Part shown: one piece after another, positions 24,836 through 37,900 of the stretch | Layout of the letters: each line of letters starts with the position of its first letter | How positions within the stretch are numbered: position 1 is the stretch's first letter | Source: Hyalella azteca | Taxonomy: Eukaryota > Arthropoda > Malacostraca > Amphipoda > Hyalellidae | Assembly: GCF_000764305.2 (NCBI RefSeq) | Contig: NW_025933406.1 | Span: 227,173 to 291,172, forward strand | Length of the DNA: 64,000 nt | Reading direction: 5' to 3' | Position numbers and translations under genes: made by a program | Notes under the pieces: generated by a model | What the model was told of the DNA's origin: nothing | Seen by the model: the letters and a program-made list of their open reading frames with translations, nothing else | Database searches by the model: none

Positions 24836-25904
24836 ATGCCTTGTTTCGAGCAATCCTCTTTCGGTAACGGCTCGGAAAAACCTGAAGCCAATGCACAATG
24901 TAGCTTTTTATCAAGCTTAACTGAGCGGTCTATTGAAAAAGTCAACTTGTCCTCAAAACAAGGCGAAACAGTTGAGCGACATTGCCGCTCTGGCGAGCCG
25001 TACCTCAGTGATCCCAATGAGCCGGATAAATCCGCAATCAGCAATAAAGTAGGCACTGCATCGAGCGACCGAAGTCAAAGCACAGACTGCACTGGACTTC
25101 TTGCAGAGACCATTGGACCAGAGGACGAACATTGCAGTAGATTTCAGTTTCAATCTACCGGGTCCACGAACAAGCATTGCAGCGAAGGGCACCCAAACGA
25201 GAATATGCCTACGGACAAACGTTGTTCTAAACTTCGGTCAAAATCGTTTGCACACTTGGACAAACTCTCTACCGGGCAAAATTCACAGCAAATGCAGAAA
25301 ATTCATCCGCATTTAGTACCCATAATGTTAAAATCAGAGGAAATAAAGGATGGAAATCATTTAGGACTTCAATCAGAGATATCAGTTGTAATGAATATGG
25401 AAAGCAATAAACTACCGGTCTTATCAGCTGGACTCTACCATAGGGTACGAAGTGATGAAAGTTTTGTGCAAATAATGGCGGAAGAAGACCAGTTTTGTCC
25501 CATGTTTCAATCAGAAATTAGTCGCCTTGGAAACGAAACTCGGCGAGGTAAACCACTAAAGGCAGGCAGAGTGGCATTAAAAACCTCAGCGAAAAACGAT
25601 AATGCTTCTAATTTAACTCTTGAGAGCCCAATAAAATACATTGATATTGATACCCCTTCTTTCCATTATCGATCAAACGTATCAATCGGACCTCAGTCTT
25701 CCAACAGCGCTGATCACAATTCACAGCCACCAGCGCCACCGCGCCGCAGCCGCGAAAATGAACACGCATCAATACCTGAGAGCAGCCATTGCGAGTCAAA
25801 AGATTTCCTCACAGGGAAAAATCCTTCCAATATCAGAAAAATTGGCGATTTCAGTTCCTACTTCACAAGAATGTTGCTACTCTCCTTTATATTCTTCGGT
25901 GCTG
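24836..25904 (+). CDS. DIP gene coding exon 1: long open N-terminal region plus signal peptide
   Basis: The frame is open from 24785, and the first ATG is at 24836. It runs without a stop through the donor GCTG|gtaagt at 25904/25905. The last 34 nt (ATG at 25871) encode a signal peptide that joins exon 2 in phase, so the canonical start is 25871. The upstream 345 codons look like coding sequence: a stop-free run this long is very unlikely by chance, and the region is richer in G+C than its flanks. No domain is recognised. Cysteines at residues 85, 100, 115 and 130 mark a 15-residue degenerate repeat ending in [D/N/E]-x-[HR]-C-S. Later parts are Ser/Asn-rich, with a proline patch (QPPAPPRRSR) near 297-306. 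It could be a long N-terminal extension, a separate exonised ORF used by another isoform, or the remains of another gene. A signal sequence buried at residue 346 would be unusual. Confidence 0.6.
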
Positions 25905-28900
25905 GTAAGTGTTGGTCGAATGTTCATGCTCACCGTCATATTTTTCTCCCTCATGTTCTTTGTTTGTTGTAAATATTCAGCCTTACAAGCCATGCTTTCA
26001 TGCACGTTTTATGCAATTATTATGGCACTCCAGCCACATGTAATTAAAATTTCGCTCCATTCGTCATCGATGTTTCGCAAAAGTTATCTAACAATTGAAA
26101 ATATAGTTTGTCGATATATTATTATTCAAATTTATCTTCTTTGCATGAAATAAAAATTTGGCTGGCCGGATAAAATAATTTTTTTTTTTTGAAACCTTGA
26201 AAATTAAGATTTTCCATTAAATCTTTTTATACAATTTGAGTGGAAAACCCGACCCAAACACGGATTTTACTGACAGTTAACAGTCCCTTAGCTACGAATA
26301 ACATTAACAAATGTTAATAAACAAAATAGTTAAAAATGGTAACAAAAGATTAATTTTTGGATCATTGACTGTTAACCGTTGGACTACTTTCGTTACCAGG
26401 ACTCCAGAAGCGATTAACATAGATGACATTCAATAAATTTGTAGACAATGGGTAAGGATCCCTCAACTCATGAAAGTTTTACAATGTTTGTCTAAGTTTG
26501 ATTTGATGTTTAAGGCTATAAAAATATAAACAGAAAATCCCTTATAAAACCGAGCTAAATTTAATCCATTCTTGTCGCTTGATGTGCTTTACGGCCACGA
26601 TGTTCCTGAAAACAAAAAGTCATTCAGTAGATTGAGTTTCTTAGTTACGTAATAAGGTTGAAGCACCACTTATTCAGAGTCATTTACGCAAAACAACCGC
26701 TCCTATTTAGGCAGGTTTAGGCAGTTTTTTAGTTTTAGGCAGTCGCGTCACGTGAGCTTCTTTGGAAATTCAGACTCAAAATTCGCTTCTAAAAAAACAA
26801 AAAACAACAACAAACGTGCCTGGAAATCCTTCTTTTGGAGCCCTTCTGGATATTGGCCACAAAAGACCGCGAATTTAAAAACAATAACAAATTTTCTCAA
26901 GGATTTCATACATGTTGCCGACCCCTCGACAATTAATTAGACTTAGACAATTTGTTTGCTTAGAAAATTTGTTTACTTAGAAAAATTTTTACCTTGAAAA
27001 TTTGTTTACTTAGAAAATTTGTTTACTTAGAAAATTTGTTTGCTTAGAAAATTTGTTTACTTAGAAAAATTTTTTACCTAGAAAATTTGTTTACTTAGAA
27101 AAGTTTTTTACCTATAAAATTTGTTTACTTATAAAATTTGTTTACCTAGAAAATTTGTTTACTTAGAAAATTTTTTGTACATAGAAAATTTGTTTTTCTA
27201 GAAAATTTGTTTACATAGGAAATTTGCTTACCTAGAAAATTTGTTTACTTAGAAAATTTGTTTACCTAGAAAATTTGTTTACTTAGAAAAGTTTGTTTAC
27301 CTAGAAAATTTGTTTACTTAGAAAATTTGTTTACTTAGTTCATTATTTTAGAGATTGTTCTGCAAGTGTGCAATGGCACCTATCATGGAAGCCTGTTCCC
27401 AGAAATCAACATGGCTCCTAATTTAACGAGCCAAATATCGAGTAGGTTCATAATTAATTTAGCTCATCGCTGACATATAACTCACCTAATTTCAGACAAA
27501 AATTGTCTAAAAATGGTTTCGAAATCTCATTAAACTTAAACACTGCACTCAAAAAGTACAATATCGTTCTGGACAATTGTAGCGAAAAAAAATATAATAA
27601 AAAAGATACGGTCAAACAACAACATAAACAATAGCAGTATCAACAGAGCAACAACTGCATCAACAGAACAAAGGCTGCATCAACTGAAAAACAGCTGCAT
27701 CAATAGAGCAACAACAGCATAAACAGAACAACAGCTGCATCAAAAAAACAACAGCAGCATTAACAGAGAAGCAGCGGGATCAGCAAAAGAGCAGCAAAAC
27801 AAGAGCTGCAAACCAAGAGCAGCAAAACAAGAGCAGCAAAAGAAGAGCAGCAAAACAAGAGCTGCAAACCAAGAGCAGCAAAACACAAGCAGCAAAACAA
27901 GAGCAGCAAAACAAAAGCAGCAAAACAAGAGCAGCAAAACAAGAGCATCAGAACAGGAGCAGCAAAACAAGAGCAGCAGTACGGGCATCGCCACGCGACG
28001 CTAAAAACTCCACCAAAAGGCCTCATAAATTGGCCATAGGAAAAATGGCTGCGGGACGCACGAGCGCCGCGCTGAGAGCCTCGCGCTGTACCGCATAAAG
28101 AGGCTATTGCTGCTGCTACGGGTGTGGGTGAGGGGGAGAGTTTTCCCCCTTTGTTGGGTGTAGGTATTGCTTCCTCTAGTATTGGGGGTCAATATTGCTT
28201 CCCTCAGTGCTGGGGGAGCTGGTATTTAGCACTTCATCTTGCTTTCCCCCAGTTTTGAGTATTGATTTCCCCAAGTGCTGGGTAATGGTGCAGTTTCCTC
28301 CAATGTATAATTTGGATAATTTCCGCTGTCTGTAATTATTGTAAGTGATTTTAATTTTCACTGGTTTCCTTAACTTCTGTATTTGTGATAGAACTTTCAT
28401 CTCAGTTTTGGGCTCATGCCATCTGAAGAACTTCATATCTTCGTTCGAACTTTAATGTCAGTGTTCGAACTTCATTATCTGCGACCACGAAACACTAGTG
28501 TTTTGAACCATCGCTTCCACTGAAGTTTGATTTGAACTTCGTTATCAGTTGTTGAAAGGTCTTGATTTCCGTAGAGATAAATAGTTTTCTACTACCAAAG
28601 GGAGCGACATTCCCTATATTGACCTTGCTTACCTTGCTACGAACTAACGACTTCTGAAATTTTCTATTCGTCTTTCGTTAATACAAAAAATACATCGACG
28701 CAGATCCATGTCGATCAAGATCCACAAAATGCCAATATATGTAGGTCGTCTAACACAATGTGCATATATTTGCAGGTTATCGTAAACAATAATATATATA
28801 CAAAAATGTAAAAAGGCCTTCAATTATAATGAGATAGTTTGTAGGTATTATTCATTTCATTAGTAATAAGTGAATAAATTATAATAGAGTAATAAATTCC

Positions 28901-31900
28901 AGGTTACATGAACATACTCCGATAGCAGATGGATAACTAATCTATATCTCGTTTGACGTCACGGCTGGCGGATTTCATTTAAAACGAGAAATAAATTCAT
29001 GTGATGGAACGTTATACACAAGTTTTATATAAATTAAATTTATGAACTTTAATAAATATAAATTTTCATAATAAATAAATATTAATCTAATCAATTATCA
29101 AAAGTAATTTTCAATTATTGATTATACTCGTATTTCAATAATTGATTACATTGATTGACTGTACTCGTTAATCGAAAACGGCGATGAATGTGAACTTTTA
29201 TTATTTAATTTATATTTTAAACAGATGTAATTCTTAAGTTTAATGAAGCTGACTTCGCATTTATGAATAGTGAATTTACTTAGCGCTTGTGAATAATGAA
29301 TTTACTTAGCGTTTGTGAATAATGAATTTACTTGGCGTTTATGAACAATAAATTTACTTGGCGTTTATGAATAATGAATTTACTTGACGTTTACGAGTAA
29401 AGAATTTAATTGCGTTTATGAATAATGAATTTACTTGGCGTTTATGAATAATGAATTTTCAAGGCATTTTATTCGGCTTTAATTTCATTGTTAACTTACA
29501 ATTTAAGTAAACTAATGACGTAAGATTCAATATAACGCTCACAAGTACTTAAATTTGCTCTGCCTCAAGTCCTGTGACTAGAACTAGAATTCCTGGAGGC
29601 CTTGGAGAAAAACTTGGAGCCTTGAATTTTCGGTTAACTTTTCGTTCAAGTAAACTAATGATATAAGATAAAATATACGGCATACATGTAATTAAATTTT
29701 CCCTGCCTCCAGTATTGTGCCTAGAACCAGTATTCCTGGAGGCCTTGGAGAAAAACTTGGAGCCTTGAATTCTCGGTTAACTTTTCGTTCAAGTAAACTA
29801 ATAATATAAGATGAAATATACGGCATACATGTAATTAAATTTGCCCTGCCTCCAGTCTTGTGCCTAGAGCCAGAGTTCCTTGAGCCCCTGGAGAACGTGA
29901 CGGTTACTGAAGGCAGAGAAGCGACGTTCACTTGCGTTGTGGACCATTTGGGCGGCTTCAAGGTAAATATATTATTAGAAAGACAAGTTTTAATTAACGT
30001 TTATTGATAGTATTTGTTTATTATTTAACTGTTATTCATAATGTTTTCATTTATTCGACAGTTATTCATAGTATTTTCTCTTTATTCGACAGTTATTCGA
30101 AGCAACATAACGTAGCATTTTCTCTTTCTTCGACAGTTACTCATAGTATTTTGTCGTTAGTCGACAGTTATTTATAGTATTTTATATTTATTCCAAAGTT
30201 ATATGGAGTATTTCTATTTTATTTGACCATTATTCATGGTTTTCTCTCGAAGGAAACTCTCACCGCAAGCGAGAACGACAGTTGCCTACGTCTATGAAGA
30301 CAAAATTGTTATTAGATTAATCAATTCATAGGACATCTCACGGAATTTGTATTGTGGTAATAAATAAATATTGTTATAGATTATTTCGTTACATGTCTAA
30401 AATATTTGCTCTGTAGTTCATATTACTTTATTAGACGCCAATTAAGTCTGTAGTTGGCATGAATTGTGTTGTGCAGGTTCTAAAATATCAGAGTTGGTTC
30501 AGATAACATAGGATCATTACACGATAAGATTACTACCAACTCGGATAATATAAGATTTCAATCTACAGTATTAGAATATACTCGGAAGATATAACATACT
30601 TACTCAGTCATATCTAATTTCATTCAGATAAACTAAGATAACAACTCTTTAAAAATTTTTGAATGAAAGTTTTACGGTCAGTTGATAGTCTTTTACTGTA
30701 GTTAGATCTTTTGTGAGCACACGAGTGTTGCACACACGTAAGATAATTCATGTAACTATACCTGTGCACATACCGTCCACAAAATTTATAACAGTGCAGG
30801 TTCTGCACCTCTAGCAGAGTAACTCAATTAATTGTATTTGTGCACATACCTTAAAAATATTATAGTTATACAGGTTCTTTACTTCTAGCAGGGTAACTCA
30901 ATAAATTTTATTTGTGCACATACCGTACAAATACTATAGCAGTACGGGTTTTGTACTCCCAGCAGGGTAACTCAAGTAAATATATGAGCGCACATAACGT
31001 TTAAAAACTTATAGCAGTACCTATCTGTTTTGGAATACCAGCAGAGTAACTCAAGTAATTATATGTATGCACATACCGTAGTTGTCAAGTAGTTGTATGT
31101 ATGTGTGCACATACCGTAGGGAAAAGAAACGCAATATGAATACTGTAGTACTTGCAGTGTAACTCAAGTAGTTGTATGATTGCACATGCAATAATAAGTA
31201 TAGTCATACGAGTGTAAAATGACCATCAAATGACCAAGCACTTACACCAAAACACAGGAAATGTTGGTGATGACATCAAATGTTAGAAATTGCCTCATCT
31301 GGGAGATTTTAAGCAGACGAATTACAAATTTATTTTTCCTGGAACCAGGGACAGCGATGAACATCCCTTCTTATTAGGTCCGATGCTCATATGATGCTCC
31401 TTTTTTACTATAATTCATGTGTCATGCATATTATATTAACAACTATTTAATGTTTCAACATATTCAGCAATATTATATACTTTATGAAACCATTTCGGAA
31501 CTAAAAAAATTTATCAACTAATGTTTAGATAAGGTCCGATTACACGGCTGAATGTTTTCCACTTTTGGGATATTAAAAACTACGGAACTGTATGCCACTA
31601 ATTTCCATAAAGCATACTTTGGATGCAAAATCATTATTTCATGAGACCAACGGAACTGGATGTCAATACTTCCCGTATAAAATTAAATTATGAGAATGCA
31701 GTTACTCGAGATTTCAACGACAACAATTGGTTTGCAGGTTAATAAATGTTGGTGAAGAACAGTAAGTACAGTATTGTCAAATTTAAGTCCTATTTCTGTA
31801 GCCTTCTTCCTAATCAAAACGTTACGAAAAAAAATTCTAAGAAAATTCACAGTATTTTTATTGAAAATGTTGCGAAAACCGGCTCAATCATTAGTTTAAA

Positions 31901-34900
31901 AAATTGAGTTTTTTAACTTATGAGGAAGCTTAAGTACGCTACATTTTACTGAACATATGTTGAATTTCCATTGCCCATTACGTTGCTCATAATTTCTTAC
32001 CTATTTTGTAATTTTAACAATAAGATTAAATTTATTTTCCTTGAAAATTTTACAATTTTATTTGCGTTTATTATTAAAAAAAATTCTAATATCCAGCGGC
32101 GATTTTCGATTTAGGATATCCAACGCTGAAAGATTCTGTTGTTAAAGTTGACTTCATCGCTGACATTTCCAACTACCGCACTTAATTGCACCCAAGCATT
32201 TGGTAATAATTTTATAAATGTTGAACATTATTGTTCATTTATTTATGGATGAACAACTCCATTTTCATTTTTCAATAAAGATCTTCTCTTTGTCGTCATT
32301 TATTTATCCAAAACAAAAGTTTTTAAGCTTTAGAGCACGGATGGACCGTAGTATACGTGCCATATACAGCAGGTTCAAATTCGTAATTCCCGTTCAAATG
32401 TTATTATTTTCAACACAAAAATGTTATCCTTTAAGCCTACTGAAAGCTCATTGTCATTCGTATTCATTTAAATAAATAATTCGCGTAAAAATTTTATTAT
32501 GTTCAACACGAAATTATTGTTCGTTAAGCCTATAAAAAGTTCATTGTTTTCACTCATAAATAGTCATTTAATTGATTATCATTAAAGTCCTATTCCCGCT
32601 AACTGCACGTTCCTCTCTCCAGGACAATTGGGTTTGGGTGAGTTCTGTGATTGGTCGACGAGAGGTGTGACGTCATGATCAACAGCTCATCACAACACAT
32701 ACACAAACACACATACAAGCATTTTGTATTTCTAATCCTGCGGCTGCTGCCCTCGTCATTTCGTGTTATAATCTAAATCGTATCAATTTGTTGATTTAAT
32801 TGGCCTTGATCTTCAATTTCCATTGCCTTGCTAAACCTTTGAGCTTGTCTATTACTATTAAACCGCAACAAAATATTTATATATATCTGCACATTGCTAA
32901 ATCCGCATACCCTCTAAGCGTGTCAGCAATAAATTGCATGCTTCCCTTATAAAGTTTATTTTGAATCATATATTAATCTTTTGCTTTTAAATCTTCCCTA
33001 CTCAGCTTATTCAATTTGTTCATAATTTCATGTTAACGATGTTGTAGTTGTTTTGAGAGAAAGTTCTCAAAAACATTCACTTATATTTTAATAAAAACCT
33101 AAATAAATATTTCAGAAAATGCATGATTATAAGTTTCTCTGAAAATTAAATATGAATGTCAATTCATCATAAATACATGTAATGGATTCAGGACCTAAAT
33201 TTTACACTCTGTCGTGATAAAAAAAAAGTTCAAATAGTTAAATTTATGGTGGATTTTAAAGAACATTTTGACACAGTGCACCATTTAAGAATTGGGGAGT
33301 GTTTCAGTTCACCAATAATGATAGGAAACGGGAGGCCGTTGAAGCTTAGTTTTAAATTTTGGGTATCAGCCGTTGAATTAGCGAAAGAAAAACCTGGGCC
33401 AACTAAAAATCTATTTTCCTATTTGGGACAACATAAGCCGTGAGAACTTTTTATCTATAAGTGCCTCTTGAAAGTTTGTTGAGTGTTGAAATATTCTAGC
33501 TATTTACACCAAGAGGGTTGACTACTACTGATCCACTAGTAGTAGCTTACCACTACTATAAATGATCTAATAAAAAAGTTGCATTTAGAAGGTGCTTGTG
33601 CACGGGGTCACAATTATGAAATAACAACCACTGCACTTTTTAAATGTTTTCAGCTATCAATTATTTTGCTTCTTTCCCTAAAGTATTATTTAGCATTTAC
33701 CTGGCCATTAAGTAAATAATGTCAGCTATTAAATGAACGTTTTAGCGGCCGTCACTAGTGATCCCGTTCACACTTACCTTTAGGGTTCAATTAGAAGTTT
33801 TTATGGGAATTAGGATTTAATTAGAATACATGTTTTGTAGCGTCAGCTACAAGATACTGGATATTAGAATTTGATGACAGCATGTCGACACGTCAATGCC
33901 TCAGCCTTTTTAGAATACTTTGTAGGAAGGAAACAATTTGAAAAACAGTGATATGTTGTAACATATTGATTCCAGATAGTCTATACCGTATCATTGGTAA
34001 ATTGTATATGAAAATTTATTGAATGTCTCGCATTTGGAAGAAAATTGCTACCAACACATGCGTTGTCAGTTAGGCTTCAAATGCTGCCGCCCTCTTGCCT
34101 ACCAAACCAGATGATATATAGCGCAAATTATACAAATATTTAATATCTTACACTTATTAACACCAATTTGCACGTATGTGTCCATAAAGTGTCTGACCGA
34201 AAATTCATCTGATTTACGTTAAACAATCAAAATGCACTACCAAGCGACGATAGACATTGCTTCTAGCATCACTATGAATTCTCGATTAACTAAAGTGAAG
34301 TTATTTAATTTCAGTAAATGATTTGTGTTCGGAATTTCCTCACGTCAAAATTGAATTCTATGGAAAATAATTTTTAGAACATTAATAAAATTGCATGGAG
34401 AATCAAATGAATATAGTTAACCTATACAATATACATCATGGTTATTCTAATGCAACCTATACCAGTTAGTCGAATTGACAAGTTAAGCATAAATTATCTA
34501 TAAACTCTGGCCAGAAATTTAGTCTATTTAACAGCAACTAATATAACATTATAAATGAATTAACGACGGGAGTCTTGTTAATTAAAATTCCCAATTTCTG
34601 TAGTAGTGTATCAAAAGTGTAGCATAAACTTCTTCAATAAAATAGAATATTTCTAACATTTCAATCACAATATTGGAATAAAAGTGTAAAAGCTCATACA
34701 AGCATTTTTCAAACATTTCGTTTCCGCTACAACAGTTGAAAACACAATATTAGAAAAATATTAATTGTATTTAATGATTTATCAATTAAATAGTAAACAG
34801 TTATCGCTCATAGAGAATCATTGATCACATTATTAACGATACTGAGTCTGCTTGAACGGCACATTAGCAGGTCGTTACAAGACTATCAATAATATGCGGG

Positions 34901-37900
34901 CTCAAAGGTGAAATAAAATTTTAGCCTTTATCGTTAGCTTATATATAAATTTTTTCAGATTTTTTAATCCGTCCAATGGCGATGGCGGCAGCAGAACCGG
35001 CAGTGATGCAGGGGTTTATATAGCACAATATACACATTTGGAACAAAATATATGTTTATACAAGCCAGTTGAATTCTTGGTAAATGTATTTTAAAAACGA
35101 TAATTCCAATTATTTCAGCACTTGTAAATTTTTGCGGCACTTGTTAATAAATACAATATTTCAAACAGGCAATTCAAGAAAAAGATTCGAGCATGAACTG
35201 AATTGAACATTATATCAAACAAGTTAACTGTTAATTTTCGAGCATATTTTCCATCCGTACACTTTAACAATATGTTTCCATTCAAAGTCTATAAATTTTC
35301 TCTTATAATTTTATATACAGTAAAGTCTCAAAAAATAAATGCACGATGAACGCTAAGGCTACAAATCTCAACAATTAATCATATATTCGAATTAAAATAA
35401 TAACAACGAAAATTTAAACGTTTCAACATCTGTTTTAGTTCAGCAACCACCGTACTGCTCGAATTTCCGTTGTTCTGCTCCAGCTCTTTCTGAGTTCTAA
35501 TCAAAATTCTAAATTTCCCAATCACGAATTTTTTACTATTTCTAATATATAAACCTCATTGAGTACACTTCTTATTCATTTGCACTCCCATTACAATAGA
35601 AAATTTTCCGAATTCCTTATCACTTGATGTCCCAAATCAAATTTTTCGCATCCCTATCAAAGCAGCATGTCCTGTATTTGTGTTTCATTATCAGTTTCAA
35701 TACTCATTGTTGTTGAAACTATGAACGAAGCCTTACACATGGTAACCGTTAGCAATTATTTCAAATACGGGGAATTAAAAACAATTAAAAAACAACAATA
35801 TATGATTCATGAACGGGACTGTTTTCTTTTGCTACAAATACATCTTTCGTGACGCAGTATTTCAAAATTGCAAACGCTCATAATTTTTTGACGTTGGCAT
35901 ACTTAATAATTAAGTGGCATACTTTATTCATATTCCAATCATGGTCTTTGATTGTTTCCTTTCTGTGAATTGAACAATACATATACAGTACCAAGAAAGC
36001 ACAAGTAATGATCTTTTCTAAGTAGTGCACATTTTGATACAATTATCTAATGGGATATGTGCGCTTATACCTATTTTCACATGAATACAATTTTTTTTCC
36101 TTTTGATGAATTTTTTTTCTAGAACTGTATTAAGAGAAAATATCCTCGGTACATGAATCGTTGTATGCATTTATTGAACATTTAATTTCCTAAGTCTTCA
36201 ATCATTTAATAGACAATTTTCTTAAATAATAATCAATACTTACTTTTCTCAAATAGGCATTACCTACTTTTCCTAAATAATAATTATTAACATTTCTTTA
36301 ATATTTTATTTTATATTTAGTCTTATTTTATTGAATAACCATTGCCATTCTTAAATAACCTTTACAGCATTACTTACGTTCCTCGTTTCCACCTTATCAT
36401 GAATGGATTAAATGGAAGTAGGAAAGCCAGGCCTATCCTATGAGTTGGCGGTTTGAACTGTACATGGGACTCAGGATTTGGACAGTCAAGAGTCTGTCAA
36501 ATCCTTTATCGTTTAGGCTTCAGCGTGTCCGTTGCATACCGTGATTTAAAAAGAAATGTGTGAGAATAATATTTTCTTATTCTTAGTTATTTACATCGAA
36601 AGTAAGCAATGTATAGGAATGTTATTTACTGGTCAGGGCTCAAGTCTGTCAGGCTTAAATCTTATACCCGGTGATTAATCTTGCGACGAATAATTATTTA
36701 GTTACTTTAGACTTGAAAATAAAGAGATTTATGTGAATTTACCAGTGCATACAATACATGCATTCTATCCGTTAGAATTCATTGAAATGGGTCGTCCTAA
36801 TGCTACCACAAGTATATGTCATTAGAGTAGAAGGTCTGGTATCAGTATAATTTAGTGAACAAGCAAACGCATATGTCACTACGGCTGCACAATACAGAAT
36901 CCTCGTCAAAGACGAGGATAGTTGAGATCTGATTTCGGAATCTTGAGCCTGGTGCTGTCACTGTGAATATTGTGAGTGGGATTCTGGACGATGCCGCTTT
37001 TCAAAAAACGTTTGAAAACAAAACACACCAAGAAGCTCTCAATTTTATAGGGAAAACATCCGACATTTTATCGGTTGGCAAATAATTTCCGCCTGTTTAG
37101 TCGTCTAAGCTACAGATAATAGGATACTCAATGTAATTAAAATGTCATACCAATTATATTTTATATCAACTATATCTACATCAAATTATATCTATATATT
37201 TTATTAAACTACAGTATAGTTTTTTGAGCAGTGGAAGTATGTTCAAAAAGCTCATTTTCGAAGTCGACCAAGTTGTTTTGTTTATAGCTAACTAGCGGGT
37301 TGATTTTTGGTTTCTTTACATCGTTGTTTTAAAGTAGACGAAATCTACATGTAGGTTCGTATACCTTCATATTTTTTGGTCATAAAGGGGCATCGGGACG
37401 CCGTTTCTTTGAGAAATCACGGAAAAAAATAAAAAATTTTCCTCCAGTCAAAAGAAACTTTGCTTGGGAATTATTTGTGTATGTATATCGCATCATTTTC
37501 AAGCTAAATGCACACAAACTTTTTACATATAAACGATCGGCATCATTTGGTTGTTTCAAACAAACGTTACTCAAGAATTTTGCTTTCTGAAAAGCATCTA
37601 AAGATAAATAATGAAAATATGCTTATAGAAAATGAAAGGATGATACGGATTGAGATCATGCCGACAATATTACATTATGAAAAGTTCGAAAATAAAAATA
37701 TCTCCGTGATATTGCTGGATTATGTTGCACTCCTATGAATTCTCAAGTATGTACTGTTTAATCGTTTGCATTATTTCATAAATTTTATTTTGTAGATAAC
37801 TAATTGGATTTCCAGTGCTAGCTCACCTTACCCTGCCCCCAATTAAAAACTAACGAGCATCTTTGCTAGCCGCATGCGTAGCATGAGCCATATTAAATAT

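Larger units (their letters stand above)
25905..29255 (+). other. DIP intron 1, remaining sequence
   Basis: Apart from the two tandem arrays and the CpG-rich stretch at 28000-28120, this is AT-rich intron. 28130-28290 has loosely repeated tgctgggg/ttgcttcc motifs. No nested gene was recognised. Confidence 0.5.

Noticed and set aside
25641..26153. 170-codon + strand frame overlapping DIP exon 1
   Set aside because: It overlaps the stronger exon frame, which continues in phase into exon 2; its tail is AT-rich intron.
26950..27338. CRISPR-like look of regularly spaced short repeats
   Set aside because: There are no unique spacers, just head-to-tail 18-bp units, and the genome is eukaryotic. 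The same applies to the other arrays.
27740..28026. Minus-strand Cys/Leu/Phe-rich frames
   Set aside because: Produced by the AGCAGCAAAACAA repeat; no start context, splice support or domain.
33246..33443. 65-codon + strand frame in DIP intron 2
   Set aside because: Short, no convincing homology and no splice context.
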